From positions 1 to 11,166 of the forward strand of contig SXQI01000019.1 of the NCBI GenBank assembly GCA_005793025.1: 11,166 nt of DNA. Direction: 5' to 3'. The position numbers and the translations under genes were made by a program. Origin of the DNA: Verrucomicrobiales bacterium. GTDB taxonomy: Bacteria > Verrucomicrobiota > Verrucomicrobiia > Limisphaerales > SXQI01. Below are positions 1-6,792 of the stretch, piece after piece; position 1 is the first letter of the stretch, and every line of letters begins with the position of its first letter. Below the pieces are notes generated by a model. The model was not told where the DNA came from, ran no database searches, and saw nothing but the letters and a program-made list of their open reading frames with translations.

Positions 1-36
1 ATCGAGTCAAAAACAGGGTCGCCTAATCCGATCGAA

Positions 37-1512
37 TTATGGCAGTCGCTGATAACTGACGAATGAAAGCCGACGCGAGTCGGGCGACCAAGAGGGGACG
101 TTAATGGTGCCCTGTCCGCCGAAAAGTTTCGCCAAAACTTCTGGTTTTCCACCTGCGAGCGGCATGATTCGAAGCGTCACGTCTTTATCCTCGGGGTGGC
201 CTTTCACATCCTTTTCGTAGCTCAAGAAAACCAGATGTTTTCCGTCGGGTGAAGAGTGGGGGAACCAATTATTGAACTCGTCGTCGGTGATTTGTTTCTG
301 ATCCGAACCGTCGGTCTTCATCCTCCACACTTGCATCGTCCCCGTGCGGTCGCTGTTGAAATAGATATGATTCCCATCGGGTGAATAATCCGGCCCATCA
401 TCGAGGCCTTTTGCGGTAGTCAGGCGCCTTTCCTCGCCACCGTTTACTGGAATGGTGTAAACGTCGAATTCCCCTCCACGCTCGGCGCAATAAGCCAGAG
501 TTTGCCCATCGGGAGACCAACCGTACCAATACGATGGGGCATTCGTCGTGATCAATTTAATGGGGCCACCGAGTAACGGAATCGTGTAGATACGCGACTT
601 TCGATCCCCCTGAGACTGATCACTGATCACGAGGCTCTTGCCGTCAGGAGAGATGCCGTGGTCGTTATTGCATCGGTTGGCGATGCCAGTGTCGATTTCA
701 ACAGGTATGCCGCCTGCAACTGGAATTTGGAAGAGCCGACCGCGACTATTAAAGATGAGGTCAGATCCTTTCGTCCAATTCGGGGCCTCGATTCGATTCG
801 TCGTAGTCCAGACAGATCGTCGATCTTTTGAAGCGATCGTAATTGTTTCCAGTGTGCTTAAGAGATTTGTTCCTAGGACTGTGCGATTATTTAATTCGAC
901 GTTGCTGAAGGTTGCGGTTTCCAACCGATCGTTGTTGTGAGAACAAACTCCTAAGCCGATGTAATAAGGTTCCTGCAATTCGAGGCGAAACGATCCACCC
1001 GCTGGCTTTAAGTCTGTGCCATTGGCACCAACGGACATCGAAACATAACGACCCCGCTTCTCAATCCTGAGCCGCTTTGGGCCTTGGGTATTCGATTGGA
1101 TTTCGTAGGTTCGTGCTGCTTTCGTTTCTCGGTATTGCAAGGAGGTGAGCCCGTCGCCATGAATTGCTGCATCCGCATAAGGCGAATCGGCCTCCAACGA
1201 TTGCCGAATGATTAAAACAGCCTTTCGATGCGGATCACCTTCAGATGTTGGGATTGCGATATCTGCAGCGAGGGAAATGTCTCCTGAAACCTTTTTCCAG
1301 ACGAAATGGAATGCATCAGTGGAGAACCACATATTCGAGCCGCCGCCGGAAATCGTATAACTGGAGTCGCTTGAATTCAGGATTGTTCCACCACGGCGTG
1401 CGGGGGAGCCTACGTCAGATTCGCTATCGAAAAGTCCCACCGCCGCGTCCGAAGTTAAACAACAAAAGGTTATAAAAATTGAAAAACGTTGGATGAATCT
1501 TAGGGCGTGCAT
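37..1512 (-). CDS. Secreted TolB-like beta-propeller protein with N-terminal lectin-like domain
   Basis: A protein of 491 residues if started at the ATG at 1512. That start gives a normal signal peptide (MHALRFIQRF, then a hydrophobic stretch to about residue 24). An in-frame TTG at 1572 would add 20 polar residues in front of it and is less likely. Residues about 44-208 look like a concanavalin A-type beta-sandwich (DUF1349/LamG-like; ends in FSNVEL). Residues about 240-491 hold at least five TolB/PD40 propeller blades, visible as GISPDGK, GWSPDGQ, DYSPDGN, HSSPDGK and SWSPDSR. Such proteins sit in the periplasm or on the cell surface and probably bind protein or polysaccharide. No catalytic motif is visible. 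The gene follows the rhomboid gene on the same strand with a 63-base gap and could be cotranscribed with it. There is no clear Shine-Dalgarno sequence. The fold is fairly certain; the function is unknown. Confidence 0.85.
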   Translation of the reverse strand: MHALRFIQRFSIFITFCCLTSDAAVGLFDSESDVGSPARRGGTILNSSDSSYTISGGGSNMWFSTDAFHFVWKKVSGDISLAADIAIPTSEGDPHRKAVLIIRQSLEADSPYADAAIHGDGLTSLQYRETKAARTYEIQSNTQGPKRLRIEKRGRYVSMSVGANGTDLKPAGGSFRLELQEPYYIGLGVCSHNNDRLETATFSNVELNNRTVLGTNLLSTLETITIASKDRRSVWTTTNRIEAPNWTKGSDLIFNSRGRLFQIPVAGGIPVEIDTGIANRCNNDHGISPDGKSLVISDQSQGDRKSRIYTIPLLGGPIKLITTNAPSYWYGWSPDGQTLAYCAERGGEFDVYTIPVNGGEERRLTTAKGLDDGPDYSPDGNHIYFNSDRTGTMQVWRMKTDGSDQKQITDDEFNNWFPHSSPDGKHLVFLSYEKDVKGHPEDKDVTLRIMPLAGGKPEVLAKLFGGQGTINVPSWSPDSRRLSFVSYQRLP

Positions 1513-1575
1513 ATTGGATTCACGTTTACATAACGCTGCGTTCTCGAACAGATTAAACGTTCCGTCGAGCAATCC

Positions 1576-2445
1576 TTAATCACGATGAATAGGCCGAGAC
1601 AATTCGTTTCGGGCGTTCGCTAGTGTTTTTCGCTCGGCATCGGTGAGGCTGTGGATTCCTTGAGCTGAAATCTTGTCGAGAATAGGATCAATCTCCTGAC
1701 TAATAAACACAGCAGCACACGATCTCTCTGGAGTTGGGGGAGTTACCCACTTCAACACGGGTGGTAATCCAATCGGCGACTTTGACTCTTGGCGTAATAG
1801 TGCTTTGATGCAGATCAATCCATAGACCAACCCCCCCAGATGTGCCCCCTCAGCCACGTTACCTTGGGGAACAACAATTCCGAAGATCGCCAAAGCGGCA
1901 GCAGCGAACAGCATCACACGCGCCGTTAATGTCACAGGCACAATATAGAATACCAATAATGTAATCTTACGCTGGGGATAAAGCCCGGCAAAGGCGGCGA
2001 TCAATCCATAAACACCGGCTGAGGCTCCCACCACAGCCGAATTTAGTCCGCCAAAATTGCCCGGCAGAATCCAACTCCCCAACACCTGCGCAATCCCTCC
2101 CGTCACTCCGCTGATCAAGTAGAGTTTCAAAAAAGCCGATGTCCCTAACCGATCTTCCACATCCTTTCCAAACATGTAGATTCCCATGCTGTTGAATAAA
2201 ATATGGAGCCAACCTCCGTGAAGGAATTGGAACGTGACTAACTGCCAAACCATGCCTTGTTTCAGCGTATCCCAACTCAACGCAAAGTAGTGGCCAAACA
2301 AATCCTCGCCTGAATCTGTTAACGTCAGTTGTCCCAAAAAAATCGCTGCATTGATGATCAGTAAAGTGATCGTTGCCGATCCTTTTTTCCGCAATACTGG
2401 AGGCTCAGATTGGGGTTCACGCATGTAAGATCGTTCGGAAATCAT
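1576..2445 (-). CDS. Rhomboid family intramembrane serine protease
   Basis: A 289-residue multi-pass membrane protein that would cleave transmembrane substrates within the lipid bilayer. Rhomboid hallmarks are visible: H81 and N85 in WLHILFN (the HxxxN oxyanion-side motif), the catalytic serine S142 in GASAG, and the catalytic histidine H202 in GAHLGGLVYG. Hydrophobic segments lie at about 25-40, 65-92, 106-126, 138-155, 161-193 and 203-216, consistent with the six-helix core. After residue 220 comes a soluble tail ending in a DPILDKIS...LTDAERKTL motif, seen as a C-terminal extension in many rhomboids of Bacteroidota and Verrucomicrobiota. The ATG at 2445 is preferred: GGAG lies four bases upstream, while the inner ATG at 2424 has none. 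The substrate cannot be told from the sequence. The gene diverges from the exported protein starting at 2597. Confidence 0.93.
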   Translation of the reverse strand: MISERSYMREPQSEPPVLRKKGSATITLLIINAAIFLGQLTLTDSGEDLFGHYFALSWDTLKQGMVWQLVTFQFLHGGWLHILFNSMGIYMFGKDVEDRLGTSAFLKLYLISGVTGGIAQVLGSWILPGNFGGLNSAVVGASAGVYGLIAAFAGLYPQRKITLLVFYIVPVTLTARVMLFAAAALAIFGIVVPQGNVAEGAHLGGLVYGLICIKALLRQESKSPIGLPPVLKWVTPPTPERSCAAVFISQEIDPILDKISAQGIHSLTDAERKTLANARNELSRPIHRD

Positions 2446-2532
2446 CTGGCTCCACCGTAACTCGAAAAAGCCTGACTTTCAACTCCCACGCCCTCGGCTA
2501 GTTCAGTGCGCAACATTTTACAACGGTTGGTG

Positions 2533-2561
2533 TTTCCAAAGTAGCGGTTTTCGAGTATCTT
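2533..2561 (+). promoter_or_regulatory. Weak candidate sigma70 promoter for the 2597 gene
   Basis: In the 151-base divergent gap (2446-2596), TTTCCA (2533-2538) and TATCTT (2556-2561) are 17 bases apart, each matching four of six consensus positions. An AGGGAAG at 2574-2580 is the only Shine-Dalgarno-like element, but it is too far (16 bases) from the ATG at 2597. I see nothing else in the gap. Confidence 0.22.
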
Positions 2562-2596
2562 TTAGCAGCAGTCAGGGAAGCAACTTAGCGAATGCG

Positions 2597-3415
2597 ATGT
2601 GTATGTTCAGCAAACAGTGCATAACAGCGGCCATGATGGGGGCAACCCTCACGACCTTGGAGGTGGGTGCGGCTGCGACAGCGCGAACACGAGAGGCATA
2701 CCAAATCATCAGCGAACGCAATCCCTTCGGCCTCAAACCCCCACCCCCTCCTGTGGAAGCGGCACCGGTCGAAACAAAGTTACCACCTCCAGCAAAGGTA
2801 GATATTTTTCTGACAGGCATCACCACCGTGGGTTATCCGCGCATTCCTAAACGCGCTTACATCCAGACCAAGGCAGCGGATAAGAAAGATCCCATCACTT
2901 ACATGCTCGCTGAGGGCCAAGGGAAAGACGCGATCGAAGTCGTCGAAATCAACGAAAAAAGACCAGCGTCCGTAACCATTCTGATGGATGGCAAGGAGCA
3001 AGTCCTCACGTTTGAGACGAATGGAATTAAGCCGCCAACCTCGGGTCCTATAGGACTCGGTGCAGCCACAAACGCATTGGCTGCAGGTTTACCCGGTGGC
3101 TCTATGGGTGTTCCGGCAATCTCAGGAGGAGTGGGCCAACCCAATAATCGTCTCAGTGGTTTGCCTCAGAACAATTCGGGAAACCCCCTTAACAATATCC
3201 CAGACCGGATGCGGCGAGGTCCCTCGGATGGCGCAGCGATGCTTTCCGGTTTCCGAGCACCCACGCAGCTAGGGGCACCCGCTACCCCCGCCAACCAACC
3301 CCCTCCACCCGAAGCTGAGGTAGATCCTGTTGATCAATATTTGCGCCTTAAAATCGACGAAACGATGAATAAACAGCAAGGGAAGGGGTTCCCTCCAATT
3401 CCGCAGCTCCACTAA
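2597..3415 (+). CDS. Exported proline-rich protein, GspC/PilP-like, hypothetical
   Basis: A 272-residue protein with a hydrophobic, alanine-rich N-terminus (residues 1-28) that could be a signal peptide or anchor; ATGs at 2597 and 2603 are both possible. Residues 38-52 read SERNPFGLKPPPPPV, and residues 68-142 form a compact beta-rich segment (DIFLTGITTVG, KRAYIQ, then a VTILMDGKEQVLTFE strand pair). An RNPF-proline linker-small beta domain layout resembles type II secretion GspC and pilus PilP periplasmic proteins. That is a resemblance, not a proven homology. Residues about 145-272 are low in complexity, rich in Gly, Pro and Asn, and probably disordered. No other secretion or pilus genes lie in the window apart from signal peptidase I on the opposite strand, so its partner, if any, is elsewhere. 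Its TAA stop overlaps the TAG stop of the convergent gene. Confidence 0.72.
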   Translation: MCMFSKQCITAAMMGATLTTLEVGAAATARTREAYQIISERNPFGLKPPPPPVEAAPVETKLPPPAKVDIFLTGITTVGYPRIPKRAYIQTKAADKKDPITYMLAEGQGKDAIEVVEINEKRPASVTILMDGKEQVLTFETNGIKPPTSGPIGLGAATNALAAGLPGGSMGVPAISGGVGQPNNRLSGLPQNNSGNPLNNIPDRMRRGPSDGAAMLSGFRAPTQLGAPATPANQPPPPEAEVDPVDQYLRLKIDETMNKQQGKGFPPIPQLH

Positions 3416-3927
3416 CGAGTTTCGAGCGGGAGACTTTTTTCCGCCACTCCTTCAATAGCAGCGATTAGCCAAATACCCTCTTCCTTTCGAAGGCTAAGGC
3501 ATAAATCCTCCACCATCGGATTGGGATCTTCTTTGTGCCAAATCAACAAGGTTATATCGACTTCTGCAGTTCGAGTCTCTTCGTTGATACTTATTTTAAG
3601 GCTAGGCACATCACATCGCATCCCGACGATGCGATTGCGGGCCGCCAACGCGGTTTGCCGTAATTCAGGCCGTCCGCTAACGTTGTAAGAACCCTTTGAA
3701 ATACCATCAAGATTCAGCGAAACATCGTGTGTGAAATGATCGGCAATTCGATCAGCACGAACGGCTTGGGCAAAAATGGATTGATCTGTTTCCACTCGCA
3801 ACAACCGCACCAGACCCCGAACACGCCGATCGATGACGACCGCATCAGGTGGGAAAAACCAATGATAACCCAACACACCAACCCCGGCTGCCACCACGAA
3901 ACCAATGATTGGGCGGGAATACTTCAG
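3412..3927 (-). CDS. Small membrane-anchored protein, probable CTG start
   Basis: No family recognised. Starting at the CTG at 3927-3925 gives 171 residues: a basic leader (KYSR), one hydrophobic helix at about residues 6-21 (PIIGFVVAAGVGVLGY), then a roughly 145-residue soluble domain that would face the periplasm. That domain ends in strands reading AEVDITLLIW and GIWLIAAIEG and has an NTF2/Tim44-like or lipoprotein-accessory flavour, but I cannot assign it. The only standard start in this frame is a GTG at 3897, which cuts the helix and has no Shine-Dalgarno sequence. The CTG has GGGAGGG eight bases upstream and overlaps the lepB stop as CTGA, so translation is probably coupled. The open frame extends only to a TGA at 3957-3955, so no ATG is available. 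The product is probably an envelope protein made together with signal peptidase I. Confidence 0.72.
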   Translation of the reverse strand: MKYSRPIIGFVVAAGVGVLGYHWFFPPDAVVIDRRVRGLVRLLRVETDQSIFAQAVRADRIADHFTHDVSLNLDGISKGSYNVSGRPELRQTALAARNRIVGMRCDVPSLKISINEETRTAEVDITLLIWHKEDPNPMVEDLCLSLRKEEGIWLIAAIEGVAEKSLPLETR

Positions 3928-4442
3928 AAAATCACCCTCCCGATGATATCGTTTTCATCCTTCCGGTGTAATTCGGAAATGGTCCGATTGTCACCGATTA
4001 CAAAGTATTCGTAGGGTTGCAGTGTGAATTCAGCGACCCGCCAAGGTGGCTCGCCTTGGGTATAAGTTTCCTTTAAATTCTGGCCGTTAATAAACACTTT
4101 TCCGTTCGCCACCGCCACCGTCTCGCCGGGGAGCCCTAAAACTCGTTTCAACAGCAAAACTCCTTGCTCGCTCATTTTGACCCCCACCACATCACCTCGT
4201 TGAGGGTGCTGGCGTCGATAGGCCAACTGATTGATAAAATTCACCGACCCATTCTTGTAGGTAGGTAACATGCTGTTGCCTGTCACCCGAATGGGGATCA
4301 ACCAGTAACGAAAAGCCAAAAAACTCAACAAGACCAAGACAAGGACTCTGAGGAGTGTGATGATCGGGCGTTTCCCAACCACAAACCGCACCCACATTGG
4401 CGAACGTGTGGTGGCTTGGATCGGTTCAGTTTCCGTAGTCAT
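3924..4442 (-). CDS. lepB: Signal peptidase I
   Basis: A 172-residue inner-membrane serine/lysine protease (S26 family) that removes signal peptides from exported proteins. One N-terminal membrane helix spans about residues 27-50. The conserved boxes follow in order: GNSMLPTYKNG with nucleophile S57, QRGDVV at 81-86, LLLKRVLGLPGE with general base K99, and YFVIGDNR at 146-153. The last box departs from the usual GDNRxxSxDSR: the serine (S156) and arginine (R160) remain, but the aspartate is leucine (L158) and the second serine is histidine. The protein ends shortly after (GRVIF), making it a minimal form compared with the 320-residue E. coli enzyme. It lies 29 bases downstream of the sahR-like gene and overlaps the next gene by four bases. 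The ATG at 4442 lacks a clear Shine-Dalgarno sequence. Identification is secure; whether it is the main signal peptidase is unknown. Confidence 0.93.
   Translation of the reverse strand: MTTETEPIQATTRSPMWVRFVVGKRPIITLLRVLVLVLLSFLAFRYWLIPIRVTGNSMLPTYKNGSVNFINQLAYRRQHPQRGDVVGVKMSEQGVLLLKRVLGLPGETVAVANGKVFINGQNLKETYTQGEPPWRVAEFTLQPYEYFVIGDNRTISELHRKDENDIIGRVIF
3935..3941 (-). promoter_or_regulatory. Strong Shine-Dalgarno sequence setting the CTG start
   Basis: The minus strand reads GGGAGGG followed by TGATTTT and then CTG at 3927. This is the clearest ribosome-binding site in the window and lies inside the last codons of lepB. It supports the CTG rather than the GTG at 3897. Confidence 0.6.
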
Positions 4443-4471
4443 CGGCGGCTACTTTATGTCGGTTTATAGGT

Positions 4472-5419
4472 TTACACAACAGGACTTCGCCCAACGGTCG
4501 CGGTTGCAAGGAGGGTTTCGAAATGGGGTGGTTGCTCCTCTCTCGCGACACGGGTGATCTCGATATTCTTGAACCCTGCTTCCTCCAACCACTGATGGAG
4601 TTCCCCATCACGAAATCCTAGCCACAGATCCCCATAAAGCTCACGGGCCTGTTCAAATGTGTGTGCGCGAAGGTCCAAAATCAGAATCTGCCCACCCGCT
4701 TTAAGTATTTTAGCCGCAGCCAAAATCGCGCCAGCGGGATTTTCCGCGTGGTGCAACGCTTGACTCAAAATCGCGAGATCCACGCTCCGGGGAGCGATCG
4801 GAGGGTTCTGCAAATCTCCAAGCCGAAACTCTAGATTAGTCAAACCGTTCGCTTTGGCTTTCTCCGATCCGAACTGGACCATTTTCTCAGAGTTATCGAC
4901 GGCGATTACTTGACGCGCCCTCCGTGCCAATAGCTCGCTGACCAAGCCTTCACCCGATCCAAGGTCAGCAATCACCATCGGCGGCATCATTCGTAAGAGC
5001 AAATGCCCAAACGCCTGCCACGACCGACCGGGGCCATAGCTGCGGTCAAACCGTCCCGCAACCTGATTAAAGTAGTGCTGCGCTAAATCGTCTCGCAAGG
5101 TCAACACGCGCTTGAGACTCCCGAGATCTCCCATCCGTTCGGGGAGTTCAGCTGCGCCTTGGATCGCTAATTCGACCGCAGCGCGACAGGTGGGTTCTCC
5201 CACGCTATTCATCCGATAAAACGACCGCTTCCCCTCACGGCGGGATTGGACTAGGCCGTTTTTTTGCAATTGACCGAGGTGGGTAGAGATTCGCGATTGC
5301 CCCAAATGAGTAATCTCCTGCAACTCATTGACTGAAAGCTCCCCTTTCTCCAACAAGGCGAGAAGCCGAAGACGAGTTGGGTCAGCCAAAGCTCGCAAGA
5401 CACTGAGAATGGTTGACAT
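4472..5419 (-). CDS. sahR: ArsR-family regulator fused to SAM/SAH-binding methyltransferase domain (SahR-like)
   Basis: A 315-residue protein. Residues 1-70 are an ArsR-type winged helix (LADPTRLRLLALL, recognition helix near QSRISTHLGQLQ, wing REGKRSFYRM). The metal site is absent: the usual ELCVCDL reads ELSVNEL, and the only cysteine near the HTH is C78. Residues about 115-305 are a class I methyltransferase fold: DLGSGEG at 152-158 binds the nucleoside, D175 in AVDNSEKM closes strand 2, and GDLQNPP and ALHHAENP follow. SahR is an ArsR-family repressor with just this architecture; in Proteobacteria it releases its operators on binding SAH and controls ahcY, metK and methionine synthase genes. 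Position supports the same role here, since the gene diverges directly from metK-ahcY. An active small-molecule methyltransferase with an HTH domain is the alternative. It heads the operon with lepB. Confidence 0.85.
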   Translation of the reverse strand: MSTILSVLRALADPTRLRLLALLEKGELSVNELQEITHLGQSRISTHLGQLQKNGLVQSRREGKRSFYRMNSVGEPTCRAAVELAIQGAAELPERMGDLGSLKRVLTLRDDLAQHYFNQVAGRFDRSYGPGRSWQAFGHLLLRMMPPMVIADLGSGEGLVSELLARRARQVIAVDNSEKMVQFGSEKAKANGLTNLEFRLGDLQNPPIAPRSVDLAILSQALHHAENPAGAILAAAKILKAGGQILILDLRAHTFEQARELYGDLWLGFRDGELHQWLEEAGFKNIEITRVAREEQPPHFETLLATATVGRSPVV

Positions 5420-5489
5420 GACTAACTGGTTTTATCCCCGAGCCGATCCGAACGGAAGCCGAATGACTGCGTTTCTTCGCAATTGAAGG

Positions 5490-5517
5490 TTGACGGCATA
5501 CCAAGACCATATATCTT
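5490..5517 (+). promoter_or_regulatory. Candidate sigma70 promoter of metK-ahcY
   Basis: TTGACG at 5490-5495 matches five of six -35 positions. TATCTT at 5512-5517 matches four of six -10 positions and is 16 bases away. Transcription would begin near 5524, leaving a leader of about 47 bases, too short for a SAM or SAH riboswitch. The -10 box is also the left arm of the inverted repeat at 5512-5529. Confidence 0.45.
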
Positions 5518-5529
5518 CAAATCAAGATA
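5512..5529. promoter_or_regulatory. Candidate SahR operator (inverted repeat)
   Basis: TATCTT-CAAATC-AAGATA is a perfect 6-bp inverted repeat with a 6-bp spacer, in the 151-base gap between the divergent regulator and metK. It covers the putative metK -10 box, where a bound dimeric repressor would block RNA polymerase. ArsR-family winged-helix dimers typically bind such AT-rich imperfect palindromes. A shorter repeat (CTTC-N6-GAAG, 5475-5488) lies nearby but is weaker. Confidence 0.5.
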
Positions 5530-5570
5530 CGTCAATACGTGACTTAATTACTGCCAAATGTCTTAATAAA

Positions 5571-6749
5571 ATGAGCAAAAACTTCATTTTCTCCTCGGAA
5601 TCCGTTGGTGAGGGCCATCCGGACAAAGTCTGCGACACTATTTCTGATGCCGTGTTGGACGCGTGTTTGGCGGTCGATCCCAAAAGCCGCGTCGCCTGCG
5701 AGACCTACGCCAAAAGTAATATTGTGATCATTGGTGGTGAGATTACGACCAAGGCGAAAGTGGACTTTACACGCATCGCACGCGAGGCCATCCGTGACAT
5801 CGGTTATGTCAATGATGATGACGTGTTCCACGCTGATCGGGTGTTCGTCATGAACATCGTCACGCAACAATCTCCCGATATTTCTCAAGGCGTAGATGCC
5901 AAAGCCGCAAAAGGCAAAAAGAAAGCCGAGCAAGGTGCTGGTGACCAAGGTCTCATGTTTGGTTACGCCTCCGACGAAACCCCAGAATTGATGCCCGCTC
6001 CAATCATGTTCGCCCACCGCTTGGGTCGCGAACTGACCCGAATTCGAAAGAGCGGTAAAGCAAAATGGCTCCGACCTGATGCCAAGAGCCAAGTTTCCGT
6101 GGAATATGTTGATGGCAAACCCGTGCGTATCACCAATGTGGTTGTTTCGACCCAACACGCCGCTGATGTGGAACACGCTGAGATCGAAGATTTCATCGTC
6201 AAAAATATCGTCAGAAAAGTTTTGCCCTCCGAGATGCTCGATAAAAACACAGAGTTTTTGATCAATCCCACCGGACGATTCGTTGTGGGTGGTCCTCAAG
6301 GAGACACAGGTTTGACGGGGCGGAAAATCATCGTGGATAGCTACGGCGGAATGGGTCGGCACGGCGGGGGTGCTTTCTCCGGAAAAGATCCTTCCAAAGT
6401 GGATCGCAGTGCCGCTTACATGGGCCGTTACGTCGCCAAGAATATCGTCGCTGCGGGGCTTGCGAAAAAAGCTGAGATTCAGTTTGCCTACGCCATTGGT
6501 TATCCGGACCCAGTTTCTGTCTGTGTGGATACCTTTGGCACCGGCGTCATTAGCGACGAGAAAATTGCCGAGGCTGTCCAGTCGGTCTTCAGCTTTAAGC
6601 CCGCTGATATTGTCAAACAATTGAACCTACTCCGCCCGATCTACTCCTTGACGACCAATTATGGGCACTTCGGGAAAATCGATGATCTGAAGAGTTTAAC
6701 ATGGGAGAAAACGGATAAAGCCAACGCACTCAAAAAAGCGGCACGTTAA
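5571..6749 (+). CDS. metK: S-adenosylmethionine synthetase (methionine adenosyltransferase)
   Basis: A 392-residue cytoplasmic enzyme, usual length for the family, that makes SAM from methionine and ATP with release of phosphate and diphosphate. The signature motifs are present: GHPDK (15-19) in the N-terminal ATP/Mg site, GAGDQGLMFGYASDET (122-137), and the phosphate-loop GGGAFSGKDPSKVDRSAAY (265-283). A lysine-rich stretch (KAAKGKKKAEQ, 111-121) fills the variable loop just before GAGDQG, which gates the active site. The frame is open upstream to a TTG at 5490, but homology begins at MSKNFIFSSESVGEGHPDK, and the upstream stretch holds the promoter and operator, so the ATG at 5571 is chosen. 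There is no obvious Shine-Dalgarno sequence. ahcY follows after 43 bases on the same strand, so the two probably form one operon controlled by the divergent regulator. Confidence 0.97.
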   Translation: MSKNFIFSSESVGEGHPDKVCDTISDAVLDACLAVDPKSRVACETYAKSNIVIIGGEITTKAKVDFTRIAREAIRDIGYVNDDDVFHADRVFVMNIVTQQSPDISQGVDAKAAKGKKKAEQGAGDQGLMFGYASDETPELMPAPIMFAHRLGRELTRIRKSGKAKWLRPDAKSQVSVEYVDGKPVRITNVVVSTQHAADVEHAEIEDFIVKNIVRKVLPSEMLDKNTEFLINPTGRFVVGGPQGDTGLTGRKIIVDSYGGMGRHGGGAFSGKDPSKVDRSAAYMGRYVAKNIVAAGLAKKAEIQFAYAIGYPDPVSVCVDTFGTGVISDEKIAEAVQSVFSFKPADIVKQLNLLRPIYSLTTNYGHFGKIDDLKSLTWEKTDKANALKKAAR

Positions 6750-6792
6750 CTCTGATTCACCTAAAAACTCACCAATAGAATTCTGTTTACCT

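Noticed and set aside
1513..1572. TTG start at 1572 for the beta-propeller gene
   Set aside because: It would bury the signal peptide behind 20 polar residues; the ATG at 1512 gives a normal export signal.
5558..5566. Two-codon upstream frame (ATG TCT TAA) just before metK
   Set aside because: Minimal frames like this are frequent by chance and it has no Shine-Dalgarno.
5490..5570. N-terminal extension of MetK from a TTG at 5490
   Set aside because: The family start is MSKNFIFSSES; the extension is unlike any MetK and overlaps the promoter and inverted repeat.
5420..5570. SAM or SAH riboswitch before metK
   Set aside because: The predicted leader is about 47 bases with no multi-helix structure visible; the inverted repeat fits a protein operator better.
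5544..6620. Long minus-strand open frame (358 codons) opposite metK
   Set aside because: It lies almost wholly antisense to the well-conserved metK, shows no recognisable domain, and is the usual shadow of a codon-biased gene.
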